From contig NC_091865.1 in NCBI RefSeq assembly GCF_019399895.1, forward strand, positions 6,453,001 through 6,517,000: a DNA stretch of 64,000 bases, written 5' to 3'. Origin of the DNA: Cardiocondyla obscurior (taxonomy: Eukaryota; Arthropoda; Insecta; Hymenoptera; Formicidae). The position numbers were made by a program, and so were the translations under genes. Shown in pieces: positions 1 through 12,010 of this stretch; the stretch's first letter is position 1; every line of letters begins with the position of its first letter. Under the pieces are notes generated by a model, which was given only the letters and a program-made list of their open reading frames with translations, did not search any database and had not been told where the DNA came from.

Positions 1-1640
1 CTGCATTTTACCAGTATTATGAAGTGTTCGTCTTGGTGCGTTAACAGGTATAAAACTTTTGCTTTTTACACGGACGATTTACGTCAAATGTTTATATTCT
101 ATACATACATAAATATAATATGTATATTAACGTACATACTTAGCATTAAAATATCGATGCATCGTGATTAGATCGTAAAGTCTCGTCTTTCATAAAATAT
201 TTATTCATTCGAAGATTTATATTTTTAAGGAAATACCTCACGCAATCAATTTTAATATTTTGTCTCGGCACGACTGTGAAAAAGAATACGGTCAAATAAA
301 TACACTAACGAAATATCTATTTTACACGTTAATTAGCTTTTTGATGTATGTACTCCATATCTATAATATACATTTATGCTCATTGAAACATGTATATTAG
401 CGCTCTGAACCAATCTCACACGAGACACGTATATGTTTCATAAATTTTAAGCTCTTCTTTTTCTAGAGCTGCCGCTATCGTTACATTGGGCTCGGCGTGT
501 TATTATTCTAAAAGTTAAATTTCGTTCTTAATCGATTGTGATCGACAGCTCGTAAATATGTGATGAATACGGCAGACCAGCAAAAGAGACGCTCCGTTGA
601 ATTCTCTGTGACGCAAAATTTATATGTATTCGGGAAACGTATACGTGTGGCGGTTGACGAATGACGAAAGGAAGACTTTGACGTGCTTGACAAACACGAC
701 ATTAATGACGATCGAAGGGTGATACGTTGATCACGATGAGAATGTGCTCGTAGATACGTACAAAAGGCTTTCTTATAGATCGCAATACGAATGATGGATG
801 TTTTGTATATAGGTTCGTATATTTCCGCGTAGTGTCAAGCGTGGAAAAAAAAATACCTTTACGTGCTGCACGTCCGTTGAAGAGATGAGAATAAAATGTG
901 CGCAGGAAACGTATCTTCCGAGGTAATAAAACCGATTGATCGAATTGGATATTGAAAACTGACGAGGACAACACGATTTTTAAAGCGCGATTAATACGAG
1001 CGCATCCAGACTTTGCTAAGAAATCGCTCACGCGTGTGGCAATAAATAATTTGTTATTCATAGAATAATTTTGAAAATAATTGTTTCAATAATAATTGAT
1101 GAAAAATTTAATCTAGCAAAAATCAACTACGTTTAAAGATTTTATTGGATGTATTAATTGCAATGTAATCGTTGCAGTTGAAACAAATTAAATCACTTTG
1201 AGACATTCGCGATTCCCGGATTGTATAAATCAGATTGCGTAATTAAATATATTTTTATAGAAATTAAAGTAAATGCTGCTTGATCTCGCCGCTTATAACG
1301 GTAAGAACTTTTAATTGGCAAGCCAATTATCGTCAAAATGAGTAAGAGAGTAACTCGCATGGAAAAAAAAAGAAAACTTTTTATTTTTTCCTAGACAAAC
1401 TTTCCTTCGTCACAATTTGTCGCTCAACTTACAAATATTTCGTCTTTTTAAATATTTAACTTAATGTTTAAACGAATAAAATAGAATTTAATTTTACACT
1501 CTGTTTTATAGAACGTAAATACATGTCGCACGTGAAATATAAGTAAAGTGGAAAATTAAATTAATATTTTACGCGGTTAGTTTTTAATTTAATAATTTAT
1601 AATTCAAACATTAAATAAAGTAACGTGATGTAAAAGGATA
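1..1640. other. AT-rich non-coding stretch
   Basis: I see no gene here. The sequence is AT-rich, with short A or T runs and no exon having both a pyrimidine-tract acceptor and a consensus donor. Open frames on the minus strand at 508-702 and 702-1061 have no recognisable domain and no splice context, and are probably chance. The stretch could be intergenic or intronic. Confidence 0.5.
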
Positions 1641-3830
1641 TTGCAAGATGTTTGTTTGCCGCACAAGCGCACAATAATCGCGTACGTGCCTACAATCTGG
1701 AGGCTATATTGCTATATTATCCCGCGGTAAGACACAAAGAGCCGGCGAGGCAAATGTACGAAAGAGAACGAAGAGAGGAGGATACGCTAACAAGACCGGC
1801 TAATGGAAGCCAAGAAAGTTCGGGGTTCAAATTCGTTTCGCCCCTTCTCGGCTAGACATGCAGACAACAAAGAGCTATCGGGCTACGTCGCGCTACACAT
1901 TTTTCGCCTCCCCCTGTCAAATACCCGAATCCCTTCAAGGAACAGGGGTGCGGAGACTTGAAAATGGAAGTTGGAGGGCCCGGGACGAAGACTCAATTAG
2001 AACTTTTATACCCACGGACAACTGAAAGCGACATTTATAAAGGTGATAATCGGATTTTGCGTCGCATGCTTGCGAGAAAAGCCTGCGCGAACGATATTGC
2101 AGGAATGCAAATTCTCCGCGGCATAAATGAAGTATTATTTAAGTTGTTGATAGCGTTGTACGCGGGAAATAGCGAGATTTGCGCGGAAAAATGAAATCAA
2201 AACGAAAAGCTGGAAAACACATCTCGCTTCGGCCTGTATGCGGCGCCGCACGCGATACACGGACATGCTCCCGTAGGTTGTTGCGTAAAATTCATGTTAT
2301 GCATGCATTTTCGCGGCGCGAATAATATGTATGTTAACGTCACGCATTATCCCCTGCTCGCGATATTAAAAATAGCAAAGCTGCTATATCCGCGTGATTT
2401 TACGCAGCCGATTCGCCAGTTCTACCCGATAGTTTTCGAAATCTGCTCACGAACTCGTTATCGAGCTGTTCCATTACCGAATTACAAACTGGCCGCGCTA
2501 TTAGCGTCAGCGACGGCTCGATAAATCTAGTGCAAGCCAATTTGGCAAATTGTTTATCGGACACTTTCGTCTCTCTGTTAGTCAACTGTGCATTTTTCAC
2601 GGTGCCGCTTCTTCGAAACACACGCGATTTTTACGGGTGTCTCGTTAGCGTATCATTTTCCGCTTAATGCACGCTGTACAATCGATCTTTCGAACACCCT
2701 GTGAATCGATCGCGCTGCTGGCCGTACCGTTGCCCGTGTTAAACAAAGCTTTTACGATATTATTTTGCACAACGCGCCCGTAACGTAACATGATTTCGCA
2801 GGCAAGAAACATCGGTTGGAAAACGTTGAAATCCAAACGTTTTTCTCGCTCGACGCTTCTATATCGCTAATTTATTGGAATTTAATTACCCTGGCCAGGA
2901 GCTATTTATTTTGCAGATCCTTTTTGTCTTGTACATCATTCGCCGCTTAAACAATTCAACAAGCGGTATATTAAATAATCACCAAGAGCGAAAGTGTACA
3001 ATAATACACGCGATCCGAGAGCAAAACCCATCGATAGCCGCAGCCGCGAATATGACGTTTCTAAAGAGCACCTAAGGGGGTTTCGTTCTCCGTAATCGCC
3101 GAGTGCATTTACGTGTTTTACCAATCGAGATTTGTCTCGAGTGGCGACGGGACATCGAGTCTCTCGGACGCAATTTGTCCGGTAAGTCTTTCAACGTGTC
3201 GCACAACGCGACGTGCTTAACAGATTGTGACGAGCGCTTTCGCAGGAAACGCGGAATTAGCGGCTGAATAGCGTGGACGTGACATTACTAAAGGTTCCCG
3301 TTTACCGCGCGGTTGAGAGTAGATCGATAGCGCAAACCGTTCGCGTTGGATGTGACACGTTTGTGGAGATCATTGACGAGGACTCTCAGGTCCCGAGACG
3401 CGACGGGCAGCCGCCCCCTTAAACCGTCTCTTAGAAACGGCAAGCGGTTTATGAAGCGGCAGTTGCGGTAGCGGGACAAGGGAAAAGGTGCCAATTCAAC
3501 CCGACCCGGCGGCAGTGGACGGCGGAATTCGGTCGCGACCTATCGAATACTTGGCCGCTCGTTTATCTCGGCTCATAAACGCACGATCTCACGGACAATT
3601 TCGCAAATTGGAAACCCACCCACGATCGCCCCAACCCGAAACCATTTCGACCCTCTGTAACGAAACTTGCGGCTCCCGTCCCTAACGGTGCGATGCCTGC
3701 GCAATTCTGCACGCCGCTATTCTAAATGATCAGGCAGTCCGCGAAAAAGACGAGCCGGGAAAGAGGATTACTCGTGTTCTAAATCGACCCTGCGAACATC
3801 GGAACGAGCAACATTTTATTTTTATTTTTT
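1641..3830. other. GC-balanced patch without a recognised gene
   Basis: The composition is clearly richer in GC and CpG than the flanks, which lengthens chance open frames on both strands. A perfect TATA-box string (TATAAAAG, minus strand) lies at 2003-2010, but no convincing exon follows it. A GTAAGT donor-like string near 3181 on the plus strand is preceded by sequence open in more than one frame and has no clear acceptor. I assign no gene. Confidence 0.4.
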
Positions 3831-4723
3831 ACCCTGTTATAAGTACCGGCGAAAGAAGCGCAAAAGTGAGTCATTGAACCAAATCCGGAATTAATTCCAG
3901 CACGAACAAGAATTGTAACATATACGATATATAGCTTTTATTATTTAAAAAATCGATCTTAGAAAGATAAATAATTAATAGCATTATTTTTCCTACTTTT
4001 CAAAGATTGAAGAAAGACTTCGACGTAAAAAAACAAAAAAAAAAGATTAGTTTTGCAATGTAATCAGTCTGTTCGTCAAGATAATGTAATATTTTGCAAT
4101 AATATAGTGAAATTTGAAAGTTCCAGCAATTATGTCATTCATCTTTTCTCTCCTATAAATCCTTTGTCATTATATTAAAATCTCCCAAGCGTATCGGGGT
4201 AGACAGTTTGATATTCCGACAGATTTTCCTATCTCGCAAAATTGTAACAATAAGCACGCCATCGCGTAATAAGTCTCACAACTTCTCGACAATAGTATTA
4301 TTCTACTACTTACAAAATGTATTTCGCTGTTTACACGTTCCGTGCTGTTTCATAAGATTTTAGCTACCTCGAGTAAAGTACTCTGAGTGATCAACTTTAA
4401 CGCCGTCGTTTCCGCGAATGCAACGTTTTGCGTCGGAGTATCTTGAGGCGACAATTGATTCAAAATCTTTCTTAATGTCGCAGTCATCGTGGCGACAACG
4501 TGAAGCTATGTAATATCGGCAATGGATTAAATTTCAATAAAAATTCTATCACGCACGACGCATACAAAAAATAGCGGTTTGCTTTTTTTTTTCCCCGCTT
4601 TTTACGCATGAAAAAATTAAATCCACCTTGGTATTAAAAAAAATAAAAATAAAAAAATAAATAGAACATTTTATCGTTATCCGATAGATAAAGTCGATTC
4701 AACCACGCGAGTTATGGGCCACG

Positions 4724-4739
4724 TTTTTTTTTTTTTTTT
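4724..4739. repeat. T16 homopolymer
   Basis: An uninterrupted run of sixteen T on the plus strand in AT-rich DNA. Confidence 0.9.
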
Positions 4740-5123
4740 CGCGCACACAAACAAAAATGACGCAAACTCCATTTTCTGTAGCATGCACATAAAAGCATGT
4801 TGAAAAAGCTGCATATTTTCGAAAAATAGAAATTTCTGCATTTTTTTTTTCCACATTTATAGCGATAATATTAACATCCTGATAACGTTCTACTATATAC
4901 ACAGACATGTGCACACGCACGCATATTTTATATTGTTTAAAATATATGTAAGTTTTGTTAAAATTCTAATTTAAACTACATACTCATTAATCATTCATTT
5001 GGGATTCAAATTAATATTATAGAGTATTATAAATATATAACATATAACATAAAAGTGCTTGTAACAAAATAAAATTATTAAAATATTTAAAATATAGCAA
5101 TGCTATTTAAATTCATTAATGTG

Positions 5124-5140
5124 TTTTTTTTTTTTTTTTT
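5124..5140. repeat. T17 homopolymer
   Basis: An uninterrupted run of seventeen T on the plus strand. Its length may be uncertain in the assembly, as for any long homopolymer. Confidence 0.9.
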
Positions 5141-6152
5141 ACGGACATACTCTATTTAATTCGTTAAAGTGAAAGAATCCCGGCATAAAGGCGAGCTGAA
5201 GGATTTAACACGTATCTGTCAAATCTGATTCGCTGAATTATTTCAAGCTTTGCCGCTGCAACGTGATATTTCAGGCTGCCATCCATCTGCGCGGCTTAGG
5301 TTCCACCAACAGAGACCCGCGATAGATGATGTAAAACTGTCATGTCGCGACGTAATCCTCCCTGGGGAGATACGGTTTATTGAAATATTCATAATCATCT
5401 TTTTTTTTTACGTCTCCAGGGGTGAGACACCGTAATTTCGTGTTTATCCCTCGCAGACGCGTTCACCCCTCCGCCAAAAGTTTGATAACAATGCGAATCA
5501 CCCTGCGCTGTGAATTCACCCCCCAGCAAATCGAGCTGCGCTAATATAATTCTGACACATACCTCGACATATTTCCTACCGAGTTCGCATAATTTTATGG
5601 ACTAAAATAAACGAGGTAATATTTTATAACATTTACGACGATAGACTTGAAACTTTTGTTACGTTTCGCGTTTTTGTGAGCTCGCCGAAATTGATTGTCG
5701 AATAAACCTGCTTTGTTTCTTAGCGTTCAAATCGTAAAACATTTCCGCAATTAAAATATTTCTTTGCCACCATCGGTCTATGATATTATCGTCGTTTTAG
5801 TAAGCGAAGATTGCATTTTCATCGTCCGTTTCGGTCGCAAAATACGGCCGTTCGCCGTTATTTCGCCGTAGCGCGGAACCTTTATAAATTTATCAGAAGG
5901 GTGGGTACGCGTCGTTTCGGCGCGCTTTGCCATTGTTCCTGGGTCCTCGTCATCGATCGATACCGGTTGGCATACACACGCGCAAGAAATTAGTTCCGTA
6001 TGCACCCTTCCGCGTGAACTGGGATAACGAGCAAGTCGCAGAAGCCATCGCGACCACTATTATGCGCATGAGACTGAATTTTCTAAGTGATTCAATTCAC
6101 GCGCAATTGTCCGAGCACAATTGTCACGATAATTTTCAGTCGACATAATTCG

Positions 6153-6177
6153 TATTATTATTATTATTATTATTATT
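6153..6177. repeat. (TTA)n trinucleotide microsatellite
   Basis: About eight perfect copies of a TAT/TTA unit. Translated on the plus strand it gives a run of tyrosines in a chance open frame (6087-6302), which is repeat-derived rather than protein-coding. Confidence 0.9.
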
Positions 6178-7140
6178 GCAATTGGAATAAAAATATTCAT
6201 ACAATGCTTCTGTTCCAACCTTTTTGTTTCAAAATATACTTTACTCTTGCAAAACTTAATTTATCCATAATTTTTGTTATAAATACAATATTGAATAATT
6301 AATATTTTACATTAATTGCAACTACACGATAATTTAACATTTTAATGTCGAGTTTTTTATTATTTTTTTTGTTCGTTTACTTTGACGTTAAATGCTGCCA
6401 GAAAATCATTGGTGTAGTTTGTATAAATGATCACAGTTAAAAGAATTCGATATATTTTACTTTTATCAAGTTGAACGTGCTATCGGAGATTGTTAAGATC
6501 TGTTTCTCTACTCCCAGTCGCACTTGTCTTAAATATCGGATTACCCGTCCTTTTATACGTAAACGAAAAAAGGAAAAAGGAAATGGGCAATACAAAGCAG
6601 AGAAATACGAACTACTGGAATTTGCTTGCGCGATTTGTAAGCAAATCCGTTTCGATTTGGGGCGCTAATGTCATGCTCGGGAATAAAATTGCGCTTTGTC
6701 TCGAAAATCCAGGATTTCGTGCCTTCAAATTGGTCATATGTACATACATAAACGAAAAGAAAAAATAAATAAATGATGCAAACTTCTGACGCAGATTAGA
6801 TTCGCAGTTTTCATATTAATTAAAACCATAATTAGAATTTAATTTAGAAATTTATCAATATCCGCTCTATATGCGCACACAAAATATAATATTAAATTCA
6901 TTATATATATATATATTATTATTTCATAATATACACACATATTTGTAATATTTTAATACGTAATTAATATTTATTAATATTTGACTAGCATTAATTATTA
7001 GTATCGTGTAAATAACTGCATAATATTAATTTGTTAACGTTAATAATCATCATTATATACATTCTGCGAGTCGTGCGTCATTACCGACGAGTTGAGTCAC
7101 GTCTATCACCCTTCTGTAACGCGACTTGATTCCCTCGCAG

Positions 7141-7299
7141 GTCGCGTCGCCCACGTCTCGGTTGGTGACGTCACAAGTCGCCCGGCGCGGCGTCTGTGGC
7201 GTCGTTACCTGTCTCCCGTTCGCAATTCTTTCCGCCAACCTCGGAATGATCGATAGACGAGTAGATGATTCATTGGACGCCTCGGCGACGCTCGCGGCG
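7141..7299 (+). other. Candidate 159-nt internal exon (phase 0-0)
   Basis: The left edge is a plausible acceptor (a pyrimidine-rich stretch ending CCCTCGCAG). The right edge is an excellent donor (GGCG followed by GTAAGT at 7300). The 159 nt are exactly 53 codons. Only one forward frame is open from edge to edge, and the other two contain stops. That frame would give a small polar/aliphatic peptide ending MIDRRVDDSLDASATLAA. No domain or family is recognised. The segment also contains a perfect CRE palindrome, TGACGTCA, at 7166-7173, so it could instead be promoter or 5' leader DNA. Symmetric length, single-frame openness and good sites favour an exon, but chance is not excluded. Confidence 0.3.
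7166..7173. promoter_or_regulatory. Palindromic CRE (TGACGTCA)
   Basis: This is the full 8-bp cAMP-response-element consensus bound by CREB/ATF bZIP proteins. It lies inside the candidate exon and about 0.7 kb left of the GC-rich island, which carries a related TGACGTAA at 7991-7998. A single 8-mer can occur by chance, and function is inferred only from the match and the clustering. Confidence 0.35.
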
Positions 7300-7860
7300 G
7301 TAAGTCTAATCTGCCCTGCTCGGCGAATTCCACTTTACGAGAAATCGCTATTAACTCTCAAAGGAGGGAAAACGACGGGGCTATTTTAAATGCGTAACGA
7401 TCTTTCCCCAAGACGAATCTCGAGCGAATAATTTATCCGCATTCAGAAGAGAAAGAAATATTTCTTTTCAACTCCGCGGGCAGGAAAAGAAATAACGCGT
7501 CGATGAAAAATGGATGTTTAAGTTGCGCGAAACTATTCTCATTTTATTTTTTATTATTTTTTATTAATTTATAATGCGAGTTGCGTGTAATGGAATTTCA
7601 AACCTGCCAGCGTTAAAGTAGCCAGAAGTGTTCTTATCTGAATTGCGGAAGAGGTAAGCGTCGAAACGGTATTTACTCCGAGTGGAAATTGATTTTAATC
7701 GTTACCTAATAATTACCTGGCCAATTCGTAATTTATTCCGTTGCTGTCTAGCAAAACTGTCCAGCACTGAGCCAGAAATGTAATACTCAAAACGTACTAG
7801 ATAATTATTACTCTCTATAACGAGCCAAAAAAGTTATATATCTAAACGTTTTGCTCCGCG
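7300..7860. other. Spacer between candidate exon and GC island
   Basis: I see no gene. The sequence returns to AT-rich composition. A minus-strand donor-like string (CCAG followed by GTAATT, around 7730) could end a leader exon transcribed leftward from the adjacent island, but nothing else supports it. Confidence 0.4.
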
Positions 7861-8095
7861 TGCTAGTCTACTACGCGTGCTGACCTAGCTAACGCGCGCT
7901 CGGCTGCCGCGGCCGCTGACCTCCGGGCCCGCCGGCCGCCGCCACGCGGCTTCCCACCACGTGGACCGTGTAACAAGGATGGCTGCCGGCTGACGTAACA
8001 CGCGCACGTGCTCGCAGTTGACCGCGGCGGCTGGCGGCCCCGGCGACGACGGACTTGACAGTCGAACGCGCAGTAGGCTAGTTGCGACGAAAAAC
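7861..8095. promoter_or_regulatory. GC/CpG-rich promoter-like island
   Basis: About 235 bp are far richer in G, C and CpG than the surrounding DNA. It contains two CACGTG E-boxes (7958-7963 and 8005-8010), a CRE-like TGACGTAA (7991-7998) and a NotI-type GCGGCCGC string (7909-7916). Sharp GC islands like this in insect DNA often mark a transcription start and 5' leader. There is no long open frame: an ATG at 7979 stops after four codons. I cannot decide the direction of transcription, because neither strand shows a TATA box with a clear downstream donor. A promoter is an inference from composition and motif density. Confidence 0.4.
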
Positions 8096-9453
8096 GTTTA
8101 AATATCTATTTAGATACATGGTCCGCGCTGAACCGTGACTAGACGACCGATGCTAGACAGATTTTGTTCTTTTTTTCTTAAATGACAATTTCATTTTTCG
8201 AAGATAGTCACTAAATAATAAATACTTTCTTATAATTTATTGCTAGTATCAAGCTGGTCATTAGTTAAGAAATTAATTTAATCTGCGCGATTTAACTACT
8301 AGCTGCAAAATTAGATCAGCTAGATGAATTTCTACTCGGGTTATTTCACGCATTGCACGTGGCGAAGATGACGAAACTTCTTACGGGAAAGGCACGCGAG
8401 AGATATGACCGCTTCGAGGCTTTCCTTCGCGGCACGTGGCTCTTGATGAATCAACCGAGTTTGCAAACACGTAAACTATTTTAAACGACTTTTAAACTGC
8501 TCTGGGACGGCGGCATTATCCACGAGAAATGATTCCAAATATCGCCAGGGCGGTGTATGACTGCTAAGTCGCAACCGTATCGAGACAGCGCGCCGGTAGC
8601 GCGGACGATGATGGATGAACGCGTAGAATAGAAAATCTTGGCTGCGAGCACGGCGTACGGTAGCGTGATATTACGCTGCTGGAAAGGAAAGAGGGGAAAC
8701 AAAAATGACGTGGGCATGAATTATTACTACGCACGCTCTCATATTTCCCGACGTCGCGCGCCTCCGCGCCGCAAAACTAAGTAATCGTATATCGTCGGCT
8801 TCGACATTTTTTTACATTTACCTCGTGAACGTCGATGAAATCCGGTTAAAACAATCCGCGATAGTCGAGATCGAGATGGTAAAATATTTTTCAACGAAGA
8901 TACACGAATCGCCGAAATGAAACTCGTCTTTTGCCATTTTCAGTGGAAATACTAATACGCACGCAGAGATCGATGCGAGGTTTTAATTTATTTTAAAAAG
9001 TAATAACGACACTTGTCGTTTAGCTTGTAAAAAATGTCGCGACTTCAATGCACGGCGTCAACGTTCGACTATTATTATTAATTAATTAAACCTTTTCCGC
9101 GACCGGCGCAACGAAAAAACGCGACACTCGCGGTTAATTAATTTTTTTTTTGTAATGCTATCACGATCGCGTTAGAAACGTAGATCATAAAAAGCGTCTG
9201 GTCGTCGAATTAACAGCGAGGTTCGAAGAGCATCGGCAGATGCACAAAAGCAGACGATGAAACATGCGCACGTGCATCGCGAGTTAATTAATCATTGCAT
9301 TATTAGGCCACTGACAACGCTAAACTCTTTAATTCGTTATCGTAGTTTCTGCGAGCGATCGGAACAGGGAACAATTTAAAATTTTCATTAATTAGTCACC
9401 GACGTCGAGCCGTGCAACAGGAACGTTTCGATCAAAAGAAAAAGAAAGAATCG

Positions 9454-9480
9454 TTTTCTTTCTTTCTTTCTTTTTTTTTT
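9454..9480. repeat. CTTT/T-rich simple tract
   Basis: An imperfect TTTC tetranucleotide repeat runs into a T run. It is preceded by an A/G-rich segment of opposite sense, so the two together could fold back. Confidence 0.7.
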
Positions 9481-11993
9481 TGTTTTATCTTTTGTTTGTT
9501 TTTTCATAACATTTTGATCCGCTTAGTGCTGATAACGTACGCACACAGATGCGCGCATACGCGCACACACTTCCGTAAAATCCTTTTTCCGACATCACCG
9601 CTGCCGCGCGATTAAAGTATTAAATATTTAATAAGAACGCTATGTGTGCCACCGTCCCGGCGATCCACATGACACGTAGGTAAATATTAATAAATGTCGC
9701 GTTGTCCAGGTTTTGTTCGTACGTTAATATCCGACTATGTGTCCCGTCATGCTCATGTGATCCAAACAATAGCTTTGAGATCACGCGCTTTTAGATACGC
9801 GCGATAGAACGTACTTCTTAATCTATGTGTTGCAGTCACGTAGTATTTTTATCATATCGTAATAAAGTATAGCCAGACAACAATGCAACTGGGATATACG
9901 GCGACATGTGAACGCGCTTACAAAATACATTAAACTTTCCAGAGCACAACGACACGTGATAAGGGAAGGGGAGAGAAGGGGGAGAGAGAGAAGGCTTCTC
10001 GAAGTATTATAAGAATATGTAATTAGTTTTCATAGCGCGATAGAAAGTTAAATTACTTAACGAACGCGTTACGAGGTCTATTTATTCATTCAGTCTTTAC
10101 TACATTCTAGAAAATGTTTTAATATTCTCGCGGATACGTAATTAAAATTGCAATCAATTATCAATATTGTTACAATATTTATTTAATAAGAGTTGCCCAT
10201 GCAAGTGAGTCTGCTGCGAAATAAAGGGGCGGGCTTCGCTATTAACTAACCGTAATCTATTCGCTATGTCTTCATGTGTGCGCAGCTTCAATATAGCCTC
10301 GATCTTAAATAACCCCCGTAATTAGGCGCCAAAGTAAATGTTTGCGTAGGAAATTCCGTCGTGCTCTCATATAACGTCTTAAATATGGCTATGGCTATCC
10401 GATCTTCCTCTTTCACATCCTCCGGGTTTCCAAAAATAATAAAGCTGCCGGGCATTAAATTCCACCGGTCGCGAGGGCTGATACACGGCGTAATGATAAA
10501 TTAATCGCGCGGCGATTAATTAAAATGCCGATTAGAGGGCCGTGCCGCACGAGAGCGTCACGTGGAAGAAAATACGATTCATCACGTTTTACGTCGCGCG
10601 TCGATGATAATAAATCCCTGTCGCGGCAACGGCCCAGGGATCAGCCCAGAAAACTATTCGCTATTTTTTAAATTCTTAAAAAGAAAACAGTCTATGACGC
10701 ACGTGACAAAGTCACTTGGGCGCCATTTGTTCACTGCGCCTTTCCGAAGTAGAATTATCACAGTATTTTCCGCCTTACCACCGTCGAGCTAGCTAAATAA
10801 TGATCTACGACGCCGTGTACCCCCCACGAATATACGTTGTAGGGTGTACGTCAGTCGCAAAGCCCGTTTACCGCAAAACGCCGGCCGTCGTCGTCCGTAA
10901 TAATTATTGCAGTGGCCGGTGGGCGCGATTACGTACCCGTTTACAAGGAGTGTTTTATGTCTGGCCCGTAAATTCCCGCGAAACATGGGCGCACCGAATC
11001 ACGAACATTGGAATTCGTTTTAGTCCCCGGCGATAAATTGCGCGGCGGTAAAATTATTTTTGCCACTCAAAAATCACGCAAGACACGCGCAAACGGGCGC
11101 AATTGCTTCGGGTATATTGCACCGCCCGCTAAATTATTATCGCCACCGCGGGGCTCTATAATTATGTGGACGCGTTATAAATTTTTTTTCAACGGCTCCC
11201 GGGCAAATTCATGGATCAGCTGCAATGGTTCTTTCGCGCGTTAATGATCGCAATGACTTTCATCTGGATTTGTTCTCGCGAAAAAGAAAAGTTGTCCCCG
11301 AGAGGGGAATAAACGATCGCGAGGAATCGACTAACGTTCGCCGGCGTGGATTCGGTTTGCGCCGATTGCCAGTCGGGCGCGATCAGTGCCCGTGCCCAAA
11401 GACAAAGAGAAAGCTTTACATTGATTTTCCGCGCCATTTGGAAAAGCCAGTCCATACTTCTTAGCGGTGCGAGTGTAATTTAATTTTAACGCCCGCGCGC
11501 CGCGGCTCGGCACAGGTATATCGCGTACCCCGGGATCGATCGCGTCCATTCGCGGTATTATTCACGGGACAGACAACGGAAGTTTATAGTTGATCGTCGC
11601 GACGTTTTATTTCCAATAAAACTCGTTTATCGGCGCGCCGATACCTTTCGCACTCGTTTACCCGCCAGGGACCGGTAAGTGTGCGGTGGGACGAATGGAA
11701 TTTGACAATCGCGGCTCTGTGTTCGGATAATCGTCGTCGATCATAAAAGACCGTGAGTCTCTTCTTCCCGTTGCAAGTACCATTACATTCAATCGCGAAT
11801 AAATAGCGATTTCACGGCTCGTACAACGTGACGTGTAAACGATATTTTACACGCGATAAATGGAGGGGCTTCTATGTAAATGAAGCTTTAGCGATGCAAA
11901 TAAACGATAAAATTTTATCCTTTATTTCGCCGCGAGCGTGTGAATACGCGAGTGTATGCCGCGCGCGCGATACGAGGGGAATTCTATTGAAGC

Positions 11994-12010
11994 AAAAAAA
12001 AAAAAAAAAA
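11994..12010. repeat. A17 homopolymer
   Basis: Seventeen A on the plus strand, followed by an A/G-rich segment. No target-site duplication or retroelement body was seen that would make it a retroposon tail. Confidence 0.85.

Larger units (their letters stand above)
3831..7140. other. AT-rich stretch with homopolymers and short microsatellites
   Basis: I see no gene. The stretch carries T runs at 4724-4739 and 5124-5140, a TTA microsatellite at 6153-6177 and a short TA run at 6902-6916. The open frames at 5811-6148 overlap in several frames and on both strands and show no domain. Confidence 0.5.
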
